64,000 nucleotides of DNA, taken from Paludibacter sp. Its GTDB lineage: Bacteria > Bacteroidota > Bacteroidia > Bacteroidales > Paludibacteraceae. Shown piece by piece: positions 1-8,865 of the stretch (within the stretch, counting starts at the first letter, position 1; each line of letters opens with the position of its first letter). The notes under the pieces were generated by a model that searched no databases, was not told the DNA's origin, and saw only the letters and a list, made by a program, of their open reading frames with translations. The position numbers and the translations under genes are program-made. The DNA is taken from the NCBI GenBank assembly GCA_028692715.1, contig JAQUWU010000001.1, positions 1 through 64,000 of the forward strand, given 5' to 3'.

Positions 1-130
1 ACTACAATGCAACTTCAGAAATACTACAACTGAATTTCAATAACATGCATGTTTTAATGGCTGATTTAAAGCCCAAAAATGTACGTATTTAATGGTTTTG
101 AGCTGTTTTTGCTGCAAAATGGGTTAACAC
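1..130 (+). mobile_element. Possible insertion-sequence end at the left window edge
   Basis: The sorting domain of the neighbouring pectate lyase stops abruptly near 120-133, and none of the three minus-strand frames in the remaining bases resumes a sorting-domain pattern, so foreign DNA probably starts here. On the plus strand an open frame runs in from beyond the window and ends at TAA 90-92, which would fit the C-terminal end of a transposase reading toward the junction. I see no terminal inverted repeat pair because the other end is outside the window, so the family is not assignable. Confidence 0.4.
3..92 (+). CDS. C-terminal fragment of an unidentified ORF, possibly a transposase
   Basis: A plus-strand frame open from base 3 encodes about 29 residues (it contains EILQLNFNNMHVLMADLKP) and stops at 90-92. 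The start lies outside the window. The peptide is too short to assign. Its position, ending about 30 bases before the point where the pectate lyase reading frame becomes nonsensical, is what suggests a transposase. An open frame of this length can occur by chance, so confidence is low. Confidence 0.3.
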   Translation, partial: YNATSEILQLNFNNMHVLMADLKPKNVRI

Positions 131-1850
131 TTTCTACTTTTCTTTCTGATGTGGACAGTTCAAAGTTAACGACATCTGAAAATGGATTTGGATAACATTT
201 TACAGCACCATTAATAAATACATCGTTAATTGCCGTATTTGGTTCATAGACAATGCTTGTTGTAAGTGGAGTTTCGTTGTACGAATTATAAGCTATTACT
301 CTATAGGCCACTTTATAAGTGGTCGGTAAAAGTGCATCTGTGTAACTATTAGAATATTTTGAGACCATATCCAATTCAAAAAATTCACCATCATTAATTG
401 ACCGTTCGATAATAAAACCATCTTCGGCCAAATAATTATCTGCCCACTTTAACAGAAATCCTTTATCACCCAATTTTGTCAATTCATAACCGGTAACCGG
501 AGAATTGAATTCTATACCATTGAGGTATTTTTCAAGCATTGTGTATCCATCTGCGGCCACAGTATTTCTATCGGTAGCATTGTTCGGATTCAAATTATGA
601 GCAGTTTCCCAATCATCAGGCATACCATCATGATCTGTATCGGTTGGAGCAGGCAAACTATTTAAAGTAGGCCATCCACCAACATCCGAAGGATCAGTGA
701 TAATGCCATTATTGCCATAAGTTGATGTGCCAGTACGAGCTTCTCCAACGATTCGTGTATCAACAGCATCGCGATGTAATGAGCACCCTGCATGGTCAAG
801 GACAGAGCTATATGCATTTTGTGGAGTTTGTTGCACAATGGCCATAGCAGGCCATGGTTCACTTAATTTGATGTAATTGCTTCCTGCAACTCCTGTCCAA
901 TTATTACTGGTTACACTTGGATAACCATTCACATAATTATCGGAAACATACCAACTACCTTTATCAGTAGCTGAACGAGCTGAAGGTTCAGTAATTCGAC
1001 TCTTTACTCCCGAACCTGTTGCTGGTCCAGCCTTATAATAGTTAGCAATCATATTAACAGTACTGAATGAAAATTGAGTTTCTGCATCTACTTGCACTGC
1101 CTCTGCTCCATAAGAACTTTGATAACCCCAGTTATAAAGTACATTGTTTCTGTAATCATTAAATCCACAACCTGAAGCCCAACGAGGATTCCGACTATCG
1201 TTATTTGCAATCAGGTTATGATGCCATGTACCGTAATTATTTCCCCAAATACCTCCAAATCTATGGCCTATACCTACACCGTCTACAAATTTCTCGCATG
1301 CTTCCGAAATCATACACCATTGAACAGTTGTGTTTTCATTATGGTACAATGTCATAGTCTCGTCGGTACTCCAACTGGCTGTAACGTGATCGAAGATAAT
1401 GTTTTTATGAAACCTGGTACCTATTGCGTCATTTTCACCATTAGCAGGATCCAACCTTACGCGAATATAGCGGATGATTATATTGTCGGCAGCAGTAGAA
1501 AGATTTCCTTTTATACATATACCATCGCCTGGCGCTGTTTGTCCGGCAATAGTAAGATCGCCTTTTGAGATACCAAAACTACCCGTAATCGTACCCGAAA
1601 CCCTAAATACAATAGTTCTGGGACCTGAGGTGCCAATTGCTGCACCAAAACTACCTACACCCGATGCATTGAGGTTAGTCACTTCAATAACCGCACCTCC
1701 TCGTCCTCCTGTAACATATTTTCCATAACCTTCTGCACCCGGGAAGGCTAATTGTTGAGCACTAAGTGTAATGAAACTACTAAACAAAATCAGTAGTAAT
1801 AAATGTAGCCTTTTCATATTATTATTTATATTAAAACTATTTATTTTCAA
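66..1850 (-). CDS. PL1-type pectate lyase with a truncated T9SS sorting domain
   Basis: Secreted pectate lyase of 594 residues that would cleave polygalacturonate by beta-elimination outside the cell. A signal peptide covers about residues 1-31 (ends LSAQ). The PL1-like beta-helix follows from about 32, opening with FPGAEGYGKYVTGGRGG. It carries the metal/substrate-site stretch SWSTDETMTLY near 160 and the basic motif SRNPRWASG near 220. After it come a thrombospondin-3-like acidic linker (DTDHDGMPDDWE) and an FN3-like domain. A sorting domain starts at CYPNPFSDVVNFEL but degenerates after ERKVESV into about 20 unrelated residues, so the usual Gly-Ile-Tyr end is missing. It lies 9 bases downstream of the next lyase and is probably in one operon with it and the pectinesterase. 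The catalytic core is very close to that of the lyase at 20966. The enzyme probably retains activity but may not be sorted by T9SS. Confidence 0.85.
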   Translation of the reverse strand: MKINSFNINNNMKRLHLLLLILFSSFITLSAQQLAFPGAEGYGKYVTGGRGGAVIEVTNLNASGVGSFGAAIGTSGPRTIVFRVSGTITGSFGISKGDLTIAGQTAPGDGICIKGNLSTAADNIIIRYIRVRLDPANGENDAIGTRFHKNIIFDHVTASWSTDETMTLYHNENTTVQWCMISEACEKFVDGVGIGHRFGGIWGNNYGTWHHNLIANNDSRNPRWASGCGFNDYRNNVLYNWGYQSSYGAEAVQVDAETQFSFSTVNMIANYYKAGPATGSGVKSRITEPSARSATDKGSWYVSDNYVNGYPSVTSNNWTGVAGSNYIKLSEPWPAMAIVQQTPQNAYSSVLDHAGCSLHRDAVDTRIVGEARTGTSTYGNNGIITDPSDVGGWPTLNSLPAPTDTDHDGMPDDWETAHNLNPNNATDRNTVAADGYTMLEKYLNGIEFNSPVTGYELTKLGDKGFLLKWADNYLAEDGFIIERSINDGEFFELDMVSKYSNSYTDALLPTTYKVAYRVIAYNSYNETPLTTSIVYEPNTAINDVFINGAVKCYPNPFSDVVNFELSTSERKVESVNPFCSKNSSKPLNTYIFGL

Positions 1851-1859
1851 ATAAACTAT

Positions 1860-4724
1860 TTATTTTTTCATAAATTTAAATTGTTCAACGCCACTGCTTG
1901 TGTATGCTTTGAAAAAATAAATTCCTTGTGCAAAATCAGACACATTAATACTTAAGTTGTCAGTTTTGTTATTATCTTTTTTCAACAATAAACCATTTAC
2001 AGTATATATCTCATATTTTGTAATATCAGAAGCGTTGGTTGCGTTTAACATGTCGCTCACCGGATTGGGATAAATGCTTAATTTATTCTTAGCTGACAAT
2101 TCGTTTACGGCAGTATTAGCTGCTTCGTTACTTGATATACTACCTGAATCAGGTGTAGCATTATCATTATTAAATGCTATAACACGGTAAGTAACCAAAC
2201 CTGATGGAGCAGTATTATCAGTATAATTATTTGAATATTGAGCTAAAGTTGCAATTACATTAAAAGGACCATTATTATCAGAACGCTCAACTTTAAAACC
2301 TGACTCAGCTAAATAATTATCACTCCATCCTACTTTATAGCTATTTGCACCTAAATTAATTAAAGTATAACCACCAACCTGATAATTAAACTCTATTCCA
2401 TTCAGGTAATTTTCAAGATTTGTATAACCATTGGCTGCAACCGTATTTCTGTCTGAAGCATCATTCATATTTAAATTATGAGCAGTTTCCCATGCATCGG
2501 GCATACCATCATGGTCTGTATCAGTTGGTGCCGGAGTTGAATTTAATACCGGCCAACCACCAACATCCGATTGAGAATCTATAATACCACATTTTTTCGT
2601 TTTATCTACAACACCATTTCCACTAAAGCTACTGTAGGTTCCCTCATAAGTGGCATCACCATTACGGGTATCATGTATAACATGTGTATCAACAGCGTCA
2701 CGTTTTAATGATGCTCCAACATTGTCGAGGACAGAAGAATAAGCTTCAGTAGCTGTTTGTGGGATTATTGGCATAGCGACCCATGGAGATGTTAATTTAA
2801 AAAGGGAATAATCTCCTGAACCTCCCTGAGGTTGTATTCCATTGCCAGACCAGTTATCCTCAGTTATTGTTGCATTTCCTGTCAAAACATTACCTGCAAT
2901 ATACCATTTACCATAATCTGTTTTTACGTTTCTATAACTCGGATTTGCCAAACGAGTGTCTATTCCAGATTTAGTTGCAGGCCCCGGTTTATAGTAATTA
3001 TTAACCATATTGATGACCATATATGCTTTTGTTAAATCTGTTGCATCTGCGTTTTCACCACCATAGGTACTATTGTATCCCCAGTTATAGATTACATTGT
3101 TTCTATAATCGAAATAACCAATTCCTGTACCTATTCTTGGATTACGACTTCCATGATGTGCCATCAGGTTATGATGATAAGTACTGTTATTAGATCCCCA
3201 AATACCACCAAAACCATGTACTGCAAGTGAGCCATCAGAAGATCCATCTTGGGTATGGTATGAGTTATACAAACTTTCAGCCACCAAACACCATTGAATA
3301 GAAATATTATCACAAGCATAAACCGACATGGTTTCATCAATACTCCAACTGGCAGAAACGTGATCTAAAATAATATTTTTAGCCCCTCTACCTCCTACTG
3401 CATCTTGCGCTAACTTCGTTTCATCACCAAAACGTACTCTGATGTATCGAATAATAACATCTTCTGCTCCATCAAGCATTAATGAATATCTTTTTAAACA
3501 AATCCCATCTCCCGGAGCCGTTTGACCTGCAATAGTAAGATGAGGATTTGAAATATTCAGATTGCTGGTTAAATCTATTGTTCCTGACACTTTAAAAACT
3601 ACCGTACGAGGTCCAGATTGATTTACAGCATATCGCAAAGAACCAGGTTGTCCATCATCAAGTAGATTCGTAACTTCGTAAACCGCACCACCACGTCCAC
3701 CTTGAGTATATTTTCCAAAACCTTCTGCACCTGGGAAGGCAATTTGTGGTGCAACAGCTGGTAATGTAAAGTTGACTGTATATGTAGTCGTTGACTTATC
3801 TACAGCAGTAACTACAACCGTTGAAGTGCCTGGAGCTGATGAGGCATTTGTAATTGAAATGGTTGCAAGTGGATCATTTGCGACAGCCAAAAGCTTTTGC
3901 ACTTGAGTAGTCCCGTAAGGTAATTCAATATTATAGTCTGTTTTGGTAGAAGAAAAACCAGCTACATAATATCCATTAGCTGTTAACGAAAAAAGTTTTG
4001 AATCCGAAGTATTAACTACCCCTCCAGAGGTTTCGAAATTAATATTTTTGAATACTATATATTTAGCACTACTCGTTGGATTGTTATTATACCAAGGATA
4101 AACTCTTAAATATAATTTTTGATCACTTTTTACAAGTATATCCAATCCGGATTTTAATATATCATTAAAGGACACTGCACTTATTCCTTGTTTAGTAAGA
4201 ATTTGTGTTTTTGTAGCAAATGTAGGATCAGTAGAAACATAAGCATTTACTGAAAATGTTCCTGTTCCAAGTGCCAGCATACTGAACGATATTTTATTGA
4301 CATGAATATCGCTCGTTGTGCTTGGTGTAACATAATATTGAAACCAAACATCAGATTTTTGGTCTGTTTGACCAGCTGGCCATCCAGCGACATCATTAGG
4401 ACTTACCTGACCGGGATAAATTGCATAAAAACCAATCCTTGGATATATTTTCCCAAAATCGGGGTCGCCAACAACATTATTGGTCCATGTATTTTTGTTT
4501 TGTAAATAGGTTCCGGTAGGATTTTGTCCTTCTGGAACTGTTGAAGAATAATATAAAATTCCGGTTACTCCTTTAATATCACCTGTGTTAACCCAGGTAG
4601 TGGCTCCGGTTCCATTATCACCAGCCAAAAATGCGGTTCCCTGTGCATTTAATGAGGGACTTAATAACCATAGAACCCCAATGGTAAAGATCTTAATACC
4701 CTTAAAAAAATGTAGATTGTTCAT
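1860..4724 (-). CDS. Large PL1-type pectate lyase with N-terminal extension and T9SS tail
   Basis: Secreted pectate lyase of 954 residues. The signal peptide ends near residue 27 (LNAQ). An N-terminal region of about 300 residues, absent from the other lyases here, looks like one or two beta-sandwich modules and may bind carbohydrate; I do not recognise the family. The PL1-like beta-helix starts near 330 with FPGAEGFGKYTQGGRGG and has SWSIDETMSVY and GSRNPRIGTG at the positions expected for the active-site face. An acidic calcium-type linker (DTDHDGMPDAWE), an FN3-like domain and a complete T9SS sorting domain (SIYPNPVSDML to the terminal KFMKK) follow. It is the middle gene of a likely operon, pectinesterase (90-base gap) then this gene then the truncated lyase (9-base gap), which would coordinate demethylation and cleavage. 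Confidence 0.88.
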   Translation of the reverse strand: MNNLHFFKGIKIFTIGVLWLLSPSLNAQGTAFLAGDNGTGATTWVNTGDIKGVTGILYYSSTVPEGQNPTGTYLQNKNTWTNNVVGDPDFGKIYPRIGFYAIYPGQVSPNDVAGWPAGQTDQKSDVWFQYYVTPSTTSDIHVNKISFSMLALGTGTFSVNAYVSTDPTFATKTQILTKQGISAVSFNDILKSGLDILVKSDQKLYLRVYPWYNNNPTSSAKYIVFKNINFETSGGVVNTSDSKLFSLTANGYYVAGFSSTKTDYNIELPYGTTQVQKLLAVANDPLATISITNASSAPGTSTVVVTAVDKSTTTYTVNFTLPAVAPQIAFPGAEGFGKYTQGGRGGAVYEVTNLLDDGQPGSLRYAVNQSGPRTVVFKVSGTIDLTSNLNISNPHLTIAGQTAPGDGICLKRYSLMLDGAEDVIIRYIRVRFGDETKLAQDAVGGRGAKNIILDHVSASWSIDETMSVYACDNISIQWCLVAESLYNSYHTQDGSSDGSLAVHGFGGIWGSNNSTYHHNLMAHHGSRNPRIGTGIGYFDYRNNVIYNWGYNSTYGGENADATDLTKAYMVINMVNNYYKPGPATKSGIDTRLANPSYRNVKTDYGKWYIAGNVLTGNATITEDNWSGNGIQPQGGSGDYSLFKLTSPWVAMPIIPQTATEAYSSVLDNVGASLKRDAVDTHVIHDTRNGDATYEGTYSSFSGNGVVDKTKKCGIIDSQSDVGGWPVLNSTPAPTDTDHDGMPDAWETAHNLNMNDASDRNTVAANGYTNLENYLNGIEFNYQVGGYTLINLGANSYKVGWSDNYLAESGFKVERSDNNGPFNVIATLAQYSNNYTDNTAPSGLVTYRVIAFNNDNATPDSGSISSNEAANTAVNELSAKNKLSIYPNPVSDMLNATNASDITKYEIYTVNGLLLKKDNNKTDNLSINVSDFAQGIYFFKAYTSSGVEQFKFMKK

Positions 4725-4814
4725 GAAAGTGTTAAATTAAATTAATTTGTATTGTCAACTATATATTTAATGTTTTTGTTTTCTATTATGAAATAATTTC
4801 CGGTATAAATAGTA

Positions 4815-6512
4815 TTATATTTTAATAAAATGCCCTGTTTTTAGATCAGTACCTAAATGTACTTGAATGGAATAGATACCTTTAGGAATATTGGTTACAG
4901 GAATATCAACAGTAAAATTGCCCATTTCTACCATTCCCAGATTTTTAGTATCGACTAAACCTCCTAACACATTATAAATATCGAGTGAAGCTGTTGAAGT
5001 TTTATCAATAATACCATTTATAATCAGGTGATCGACTACCGGATTTGGATATAAATTAATTCGAATATTCTTATTTTCTGAAATAACGGGAGTTACAGAA
5101 GTAACAGGAAGAACCGGCGTCCAACCATTAAAAAACCAATTTAATTCTCTGTATTGCGTATTTTGAACATCTGTCATTTGTTTCGAATTTGCATCTCTTT
5201 TCGAAACATCTATCAAGTTTCCATTTGGATCTACGCTTTTATATTCAGCAAAAAAGATAGTAGAAGCTTGTGCTGTCGTCAACCTACTAGTATTCCAACC
5301 TAAAGTTGATATATGGCTACCAATCGTGCAGTTTAAATAGACAATTTCTGCATACACATTAGTGGCTGTGGTAGTACCGGCATCTCTTCCCAAAACACTA
5401 TTGTTAGCAGCCGAAGACGTGGCGGTAATATTACAATCGGCAAAAGCATATCCATGATTAGATTGCCCGTTTCTTGCCTGAACATTATAACCAGCTTTGA
5501 GAGCCGATCTTATTTCACAACTTTGAAAGAAAACAGTTCCATTGCCCCATATAAAGTCAGTATTTCCTTCTAACAAACAATCTTTTAAATAGACTTTTCC
5601 AGACATTAAAACGGTATCCTGGTAGCTGAAAAACTTACAATTAACAAAAATATTTCTGTCTCCGGATAAACTTATGGTTTCAGCTTGAGAACCCCCACTC
5701 GGAGTTGTATTAATAAAAGTCAAATTAATAAAGGTAAGGTCATTCCCTGAAAAATAGGATAAATAACGGCTTGCACTAAAGTTGGCATTGTTGTACCCTT
5801 TAAGAATAACTCCGTCTACACTTTCGCCTTGGATGGTAATATTGTTTTTTGATTTCGAAGATAAAAGGCCTATATATAAACCATTCTTAACGGAGATCTT
5901 TGCTTTGCTCGAATTACCTGAAGGAATAAAGTCTAGTGCTCCCTGTAAGGTGGCAAAATCTCCAGTTCCATCTGCTGCAACTGTATAATCGAGATCTGTG
6001 GTAGGGGTTGCTTTAGTTGTAAAAGACCATTGATTAGCAGCAATGCCAGTAAAACCAAGCGTTGCTGAATTTGAAAAAACATTTTGATCAACCGTTACAT
6101 AATAGCCAGCGTTATATGTCATTGCTCCAATGGCAAATGAAATAATGGCTGTTTTATTATCAACCACCACTTTAAAAACGCTCACTGTTCCAACACTAAG
6201 AACTTGTTTCCATGGCCATGTAGCTGTGGCGGGAGTTCCGGATGGCAATAATGATAAATCGATGGTCTCTAGTAAAGTGCCATCACTTTTAAAAAGTTTA
6301 ATTGTTCCGGCACTTTGTAAAACCGGAGTACTTACAAATGTTAGTTTAAGTTGTGCATCTACACAAACATCGGTAGCATTATTTTCAGGAAATTGAATCC
6401 CATTTTGAGCAAAACCAATCATTGTTGAACACAATAGAAAGGACATCATCCAAATTCTTAGATGTAGCAGATGGATGTTAACACTTAGAATTCTTGTTGT
6501 GTGATTTTTCAT
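4815..6512 (-). CDS. CE8 pectinesterase with Ig-like N-terminus and T9SS tail
   Basis: Carbohydrate esterase family 8 protein of 565 residues that would remove methyl esters from homogalacturonan, preparing it for the lyases downstream. A signal peptide ends near residue 36 (GFAQ). An SbsA-type Ig-like domain spans about 38-165. The CE8 beta-helix begins near 180 (AADGTGDFATLQGALDFIP) and contains the QDT motif and GNTDFIWG, which hold the two catalytic aspartates. The usual LGRPW motif reads LGRDAG here, an unusual substitution at the substrate-binding Trp. A complete T9SS sorting domain (NLYPNPVVDHLIING onward) closes the protein. First gene of the operon; the 320 bases upstream hold a dispersed repeat. 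Confidence 0.9.
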   Translation of the reverse strand: MKNHTTRILSVNIHLLHLRIWMMSFLLCSTMIGFAQNGIQFPENNATDVCVDAQLKLTFVSTPVLQSAGTIKLFKSDGTLLETIDLSLLPSGTPATATWPWKQVLSVGTVSVFKVVVDNKTAIISFAIGAMTYNAGYYVTVDQNVFSNSATLGFTGIAANQWSFTTKATPTTDLDYTVAADGTGDFATLQGALDFIPSGNSSKAKISVKNGLYIGLLSSKSKNNITIQGESVDGVILKGYNNANFSASRYLSYFSGNDLTFINLTFINTTPSGGSQAETISLSGDRNIFVNCKFFSYQDTVLMSGKVYLKDCLLEGNTDFIWGNGTVFFQSCEIRSALKAGYNVQARNGQSNHGYAFADCNITATSSAANNSVLGRDAGTTTATNVYAEIVYLNCTIGSHISTLGWNTSRLTTAQASTIFFAEYKSVDPNGNLIDVSKRDANSKQMTDVQNTQYRELNWFFNGWTPVLPVTSVTPVISENKNIRINLYPNPVVDHLIINGIIDKTSTASLDIYNVLGGLVDTKNLGMVEMGNFTVDIPVTNIPKGIYSIQVHLGTDLKTGHFIKI

Positions 6513-6835
6513 TTCAAATTATAAAAAATATTTGTATTCCAATGGCTCGTTATAAATTTATTTAACTGACAGTTATAGTGCGTTTTAAAATGATATTTTT
6601 GAACAATTTTCTGTTTTAAAATTTAGAAAGAATAAACGCAAAGATACAAAGTTATTTATTTGTTAATCATTTGATAAATAGAAAATAAAAAAAGAACGCA
6701 AAGTAAAAAACTTAAAAGTTTCCCAAGATAGTTATCGGGATAGCGGCTTTGCAACTTAGCAATTTTGCGCCTGTCTGCAGTCAGGCAGGTTCAAAATTAA
6801 TTTTTATAACGAACTATTGTATTCAAAACAATAAA
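6513..6835. other. Intergenic region dominated by a dispersed repeat
   Basis: There is no supported gene in these 323 bases. Most of the interval is copy A of the dispersed repeat listed separately. A TAnnTTTG-like box on the minus strand (6639-6646) could serve the pectinesterase, but no TTTG lies at the right distance and the box falls within the repeat. Confidence 0.6.
6636..6824. repeat. Dispersed repeat, copy A, with CCTGNC...CAGGCAGG palindrome
   Basis: Shares with 17464-17640 and 31861-31995 a run of elements in the same order: AGAACGCAAAG, a gene-like but non-coding stretch with CTTAGC boxes, a GCGCCTG palindrome (6767-6790), and a TAACGAACTATTGT-type end. It is non-coding in all frames. 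It resembles REP/MITE-like repeats spread through Bacteroidota genomes. Confidence 0.65.
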
Positions 6836-8452
6836 TTATTTAATTTCCTGAATTCTTAAAGCCATATATGCTTTTTCAGGAAGTCTAATTTTCTGGAAAT
6901 CTTTATCATACAATCTATAATCGTTTGGTTTCGCAGTTTCAAAAACGCCCGGATAAGGCGTGATAGTCATGTCCCAGGTATCAATGATATCCACTTTATA
7001 TTTCTTGCCGGGTGATAAATTTTCGGTATACGAAACTTTTCTTGGTAAATTAAACAACCATGAGTCATGAATTTCCTTTCCAAAATAAATGAGATAGTAA
7101 CCTTTTCCATTTGTAGATGTGTAGTTATCTCTACTTACATCTGCCAATTCAATTGGACCTGGTGCAGTCTCTAAAATAGAACGTAGAAATGCCACACGTT
7201 TCCAGCTTTCACCTTTGAATTTACCTCCTTTTGCCCAAAAAATAGTATCTGTTGCATCTTTAAACATGTAAGCTTCACCATGAGTAACATACGTTCCAGC
7301 AATTACACCCTGCCAGATGACATGGGTCATTTCTTCGGGACTATACCTGCCCCAACGACTTGTAAGATTACCTTCGTAACATACTTCGTCGAATACAATA
7401 GGCTTGTCGAATGCATTTCTTAGTATCGCCGCACGACCAAAATCAGCCACCGGACCCTCGTCTTGTATGCTTAAATGAGTAAACCATTTTTCCCAGTATT
7501 TGTAATACTTTGCTGTGCTTCCGTGAATAGAACATAAATGACGATAAGAATCGTTTTCGTAAACTGTTTTGGATAATAATTCCCAATCAGCATCTGTTTT
7601 GGCTTTTACATAGTCATATTCATTAGCCATAGACCACCACACATTTCGGAATGAGCCAAGACGTGCAATTATGTATTTGATATAACGGATATTTACTTCG
7701 CTTGGCATCGAATCAAATCCCCAGCGACCTTTATCATATGGGTGGAAAAGTATCAAATCGGCTTCTATACCCAATTTATCTAACTCATCAATTCTTTTCT
7801 CCAAATGTTGAAAAAAGGCGGGATTAAATTTGTCAAAATTCCACACATATTTTTTATTCCCTTTTGAGTCTTTGGCAAGCTCCTTTAATTCAAAAGGATA
7901 TATTTCGGGTTCTTCTTTTACCAGATTATAGTCTTTAGGAAAAACACACATTCTCACTTTATTGAATCCGGATTTTTTAAGCGAATTCAAAGTCATTTCC
8001 TGTAGTTCATTTCCCATGTGCGTCCAAGCATAAGCTGTGGTGCCAAATGGATAATATTGTGTACCATCAGCGTATTTAAAATTGTGGGTGTCACTTACTT
8101 TTACAAATCCATGATTAGTTCCAGTGGCTCTAACACATTCAAATGTTCCTTTTTTATTGTTTAGTTGAGCAATATTACTTTTGGTTTTATATTTCCAAGC
8201 TCCGGTAGTTGGAGGCATAAAACGAATTTTAAAGTTATTATCTCCATCATAAAAACCCGAAACATTAAACGTAGTATCTTTTCCAACAAAGGTTGCAGTT
8301 AACTTTACATCTTCAAAAGCATTTTTCTTGCACTGAGAGCTAAAGGATATTTCGAATCGACCCCATTGCTCCACATTTTGTTGGGAGAATACAATGTTTG
8401 TGTATGCAAAAATAAGTAACAGTGAAACTAAAATTTGTTGTGTGATTTTCAT
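6836..8452 (-). CDS. GH140-like glycoside hydrolase (DUF5060 + DUF4038), apiosidase-like
   Basis: Secreted protein of 538 residues with a signal peptide ending about residue 24 (VFSQ). An N-terminal DUF5060 beta-sandwich (about 28-105, starting VEQWGRFEISF) is followed by a DUF4038-type TIM barrel (about 115-450). Candidate catalytic acids are the Glu in WSMANEYDYV (acid/base) and in VFDEVCYEGN (nucleophile). A small C-terminal beta domain follows. Characterised members with DUF4038 barrels include GH140 endo-apiosidases acting on rhamnogalacturonan II. Membership of this exact family, and apiose as substrate, are inferences; related DUF5060 proteins have other roles. It lacks a T9SS tail and sits alone between a repeat and a 410-base gap. 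The putative apiose operon 17-25 kb away makes the assignment attractive. Confidence 0.72.
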   Translation of the reverse strand: MKITQQILVSLLLIFAYTNIVFSQQNVEQWGRFEISFSSQCKKNAFEDVKLTATFVGKDTTFNVSGFYDGDNNFKIRFMPPTTGAWKYKTKSNIAQLNNKKGTFECVRATGTNHGFVKVSDTHNFKYADGTQYYPFGTTAYAWTHMGNELQEMTLNSLKKSGFNKVRMCVFPKDYNLVKEEPEIYPFELKELAKDSKGNKKYVWNFDKFNPAFFQHLEKRIDELDKLGIEADLILFHPYDKGRWGFDSMPSEVNIRYIKYIIARLGSFRNVWWSMANEYDYVKAKTDADWELLSKTVYENDSYRHLCSIHGSTAKYYKYWEKWFTHLSIQDEGPVADFGRAAILRNAFDKPIVFDEVCYEGNLTSRWGRYSPEEMTHVIWQGVIAGTYVTHGEAYMFKDATDTIFWAKGGKFKGESWKRVAFLRSILETAPGPIELADVSRDNYTSTNGKGYYLIYFGKEIHDSWLFNLPRKVSYTENLSPGKKYKVDIIDTWDMTITPYPGVFETAKPNDYRLYDKDFQKIRLPEKAYMALRIQEIK

Positions 8453-8865
8453 TGTAATTAATTTAAAGATTCAATGCTAAGATATCGATACAATATGAAT
8501 TAGAGCAAAAGGTTGTAAGTACAAAACATTTCTACAACTAATAAACAGGATAAACAATACATTGAAAAATAATTCTAAACGATTCTATTAGTTTTGACTT
8601 TATCGTTTTTTATACATTTTACTATAATTTAATGCAAATATAAATAAAGTATTTCGAAAACATTCGAAGATTATAACAAGAAAAACAAAAAGACCTATAA
8701 ATTTGACCAAAAAAAAACCATTTCACAAAAAAAAGTATGTCACTATTCATGTACTAATGATTTAAAGCATTTTAAAATCTGACAACTATATAAAAAACCG
8801 ATTATTTTAAATAACCGGCTTTTTATGATATGTAGCATTATCAATACTGAAAAACTATTTCAATA
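8453..8865. other. Intergenic region between the 401-residue protein and the GH140-like gene
   Basis: These 413 AT-rich bases hold no supported gene. They contain the terminator of the gene to the left (8792-8826) and a minus-strand TATATTTG box at 8635-8642, which could be the -7 element for the GH140-like gene with a long leader. No good TTTG lies 19 bases upstream of it. Confidence 0.5.
8792..8826 (-). terminator. Rho-independent terminator of the 401-residue protein gene
   Basis: Inverted repeat AAAAAACCGATTAT / ATAACCGGCTTTTT with a 5-base loop, lying about 40 bases past the stop at 8866 when read on the minus strand. It is flanked by A/T runs that give a U-tract in either direction. 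Confidence 0.7.
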
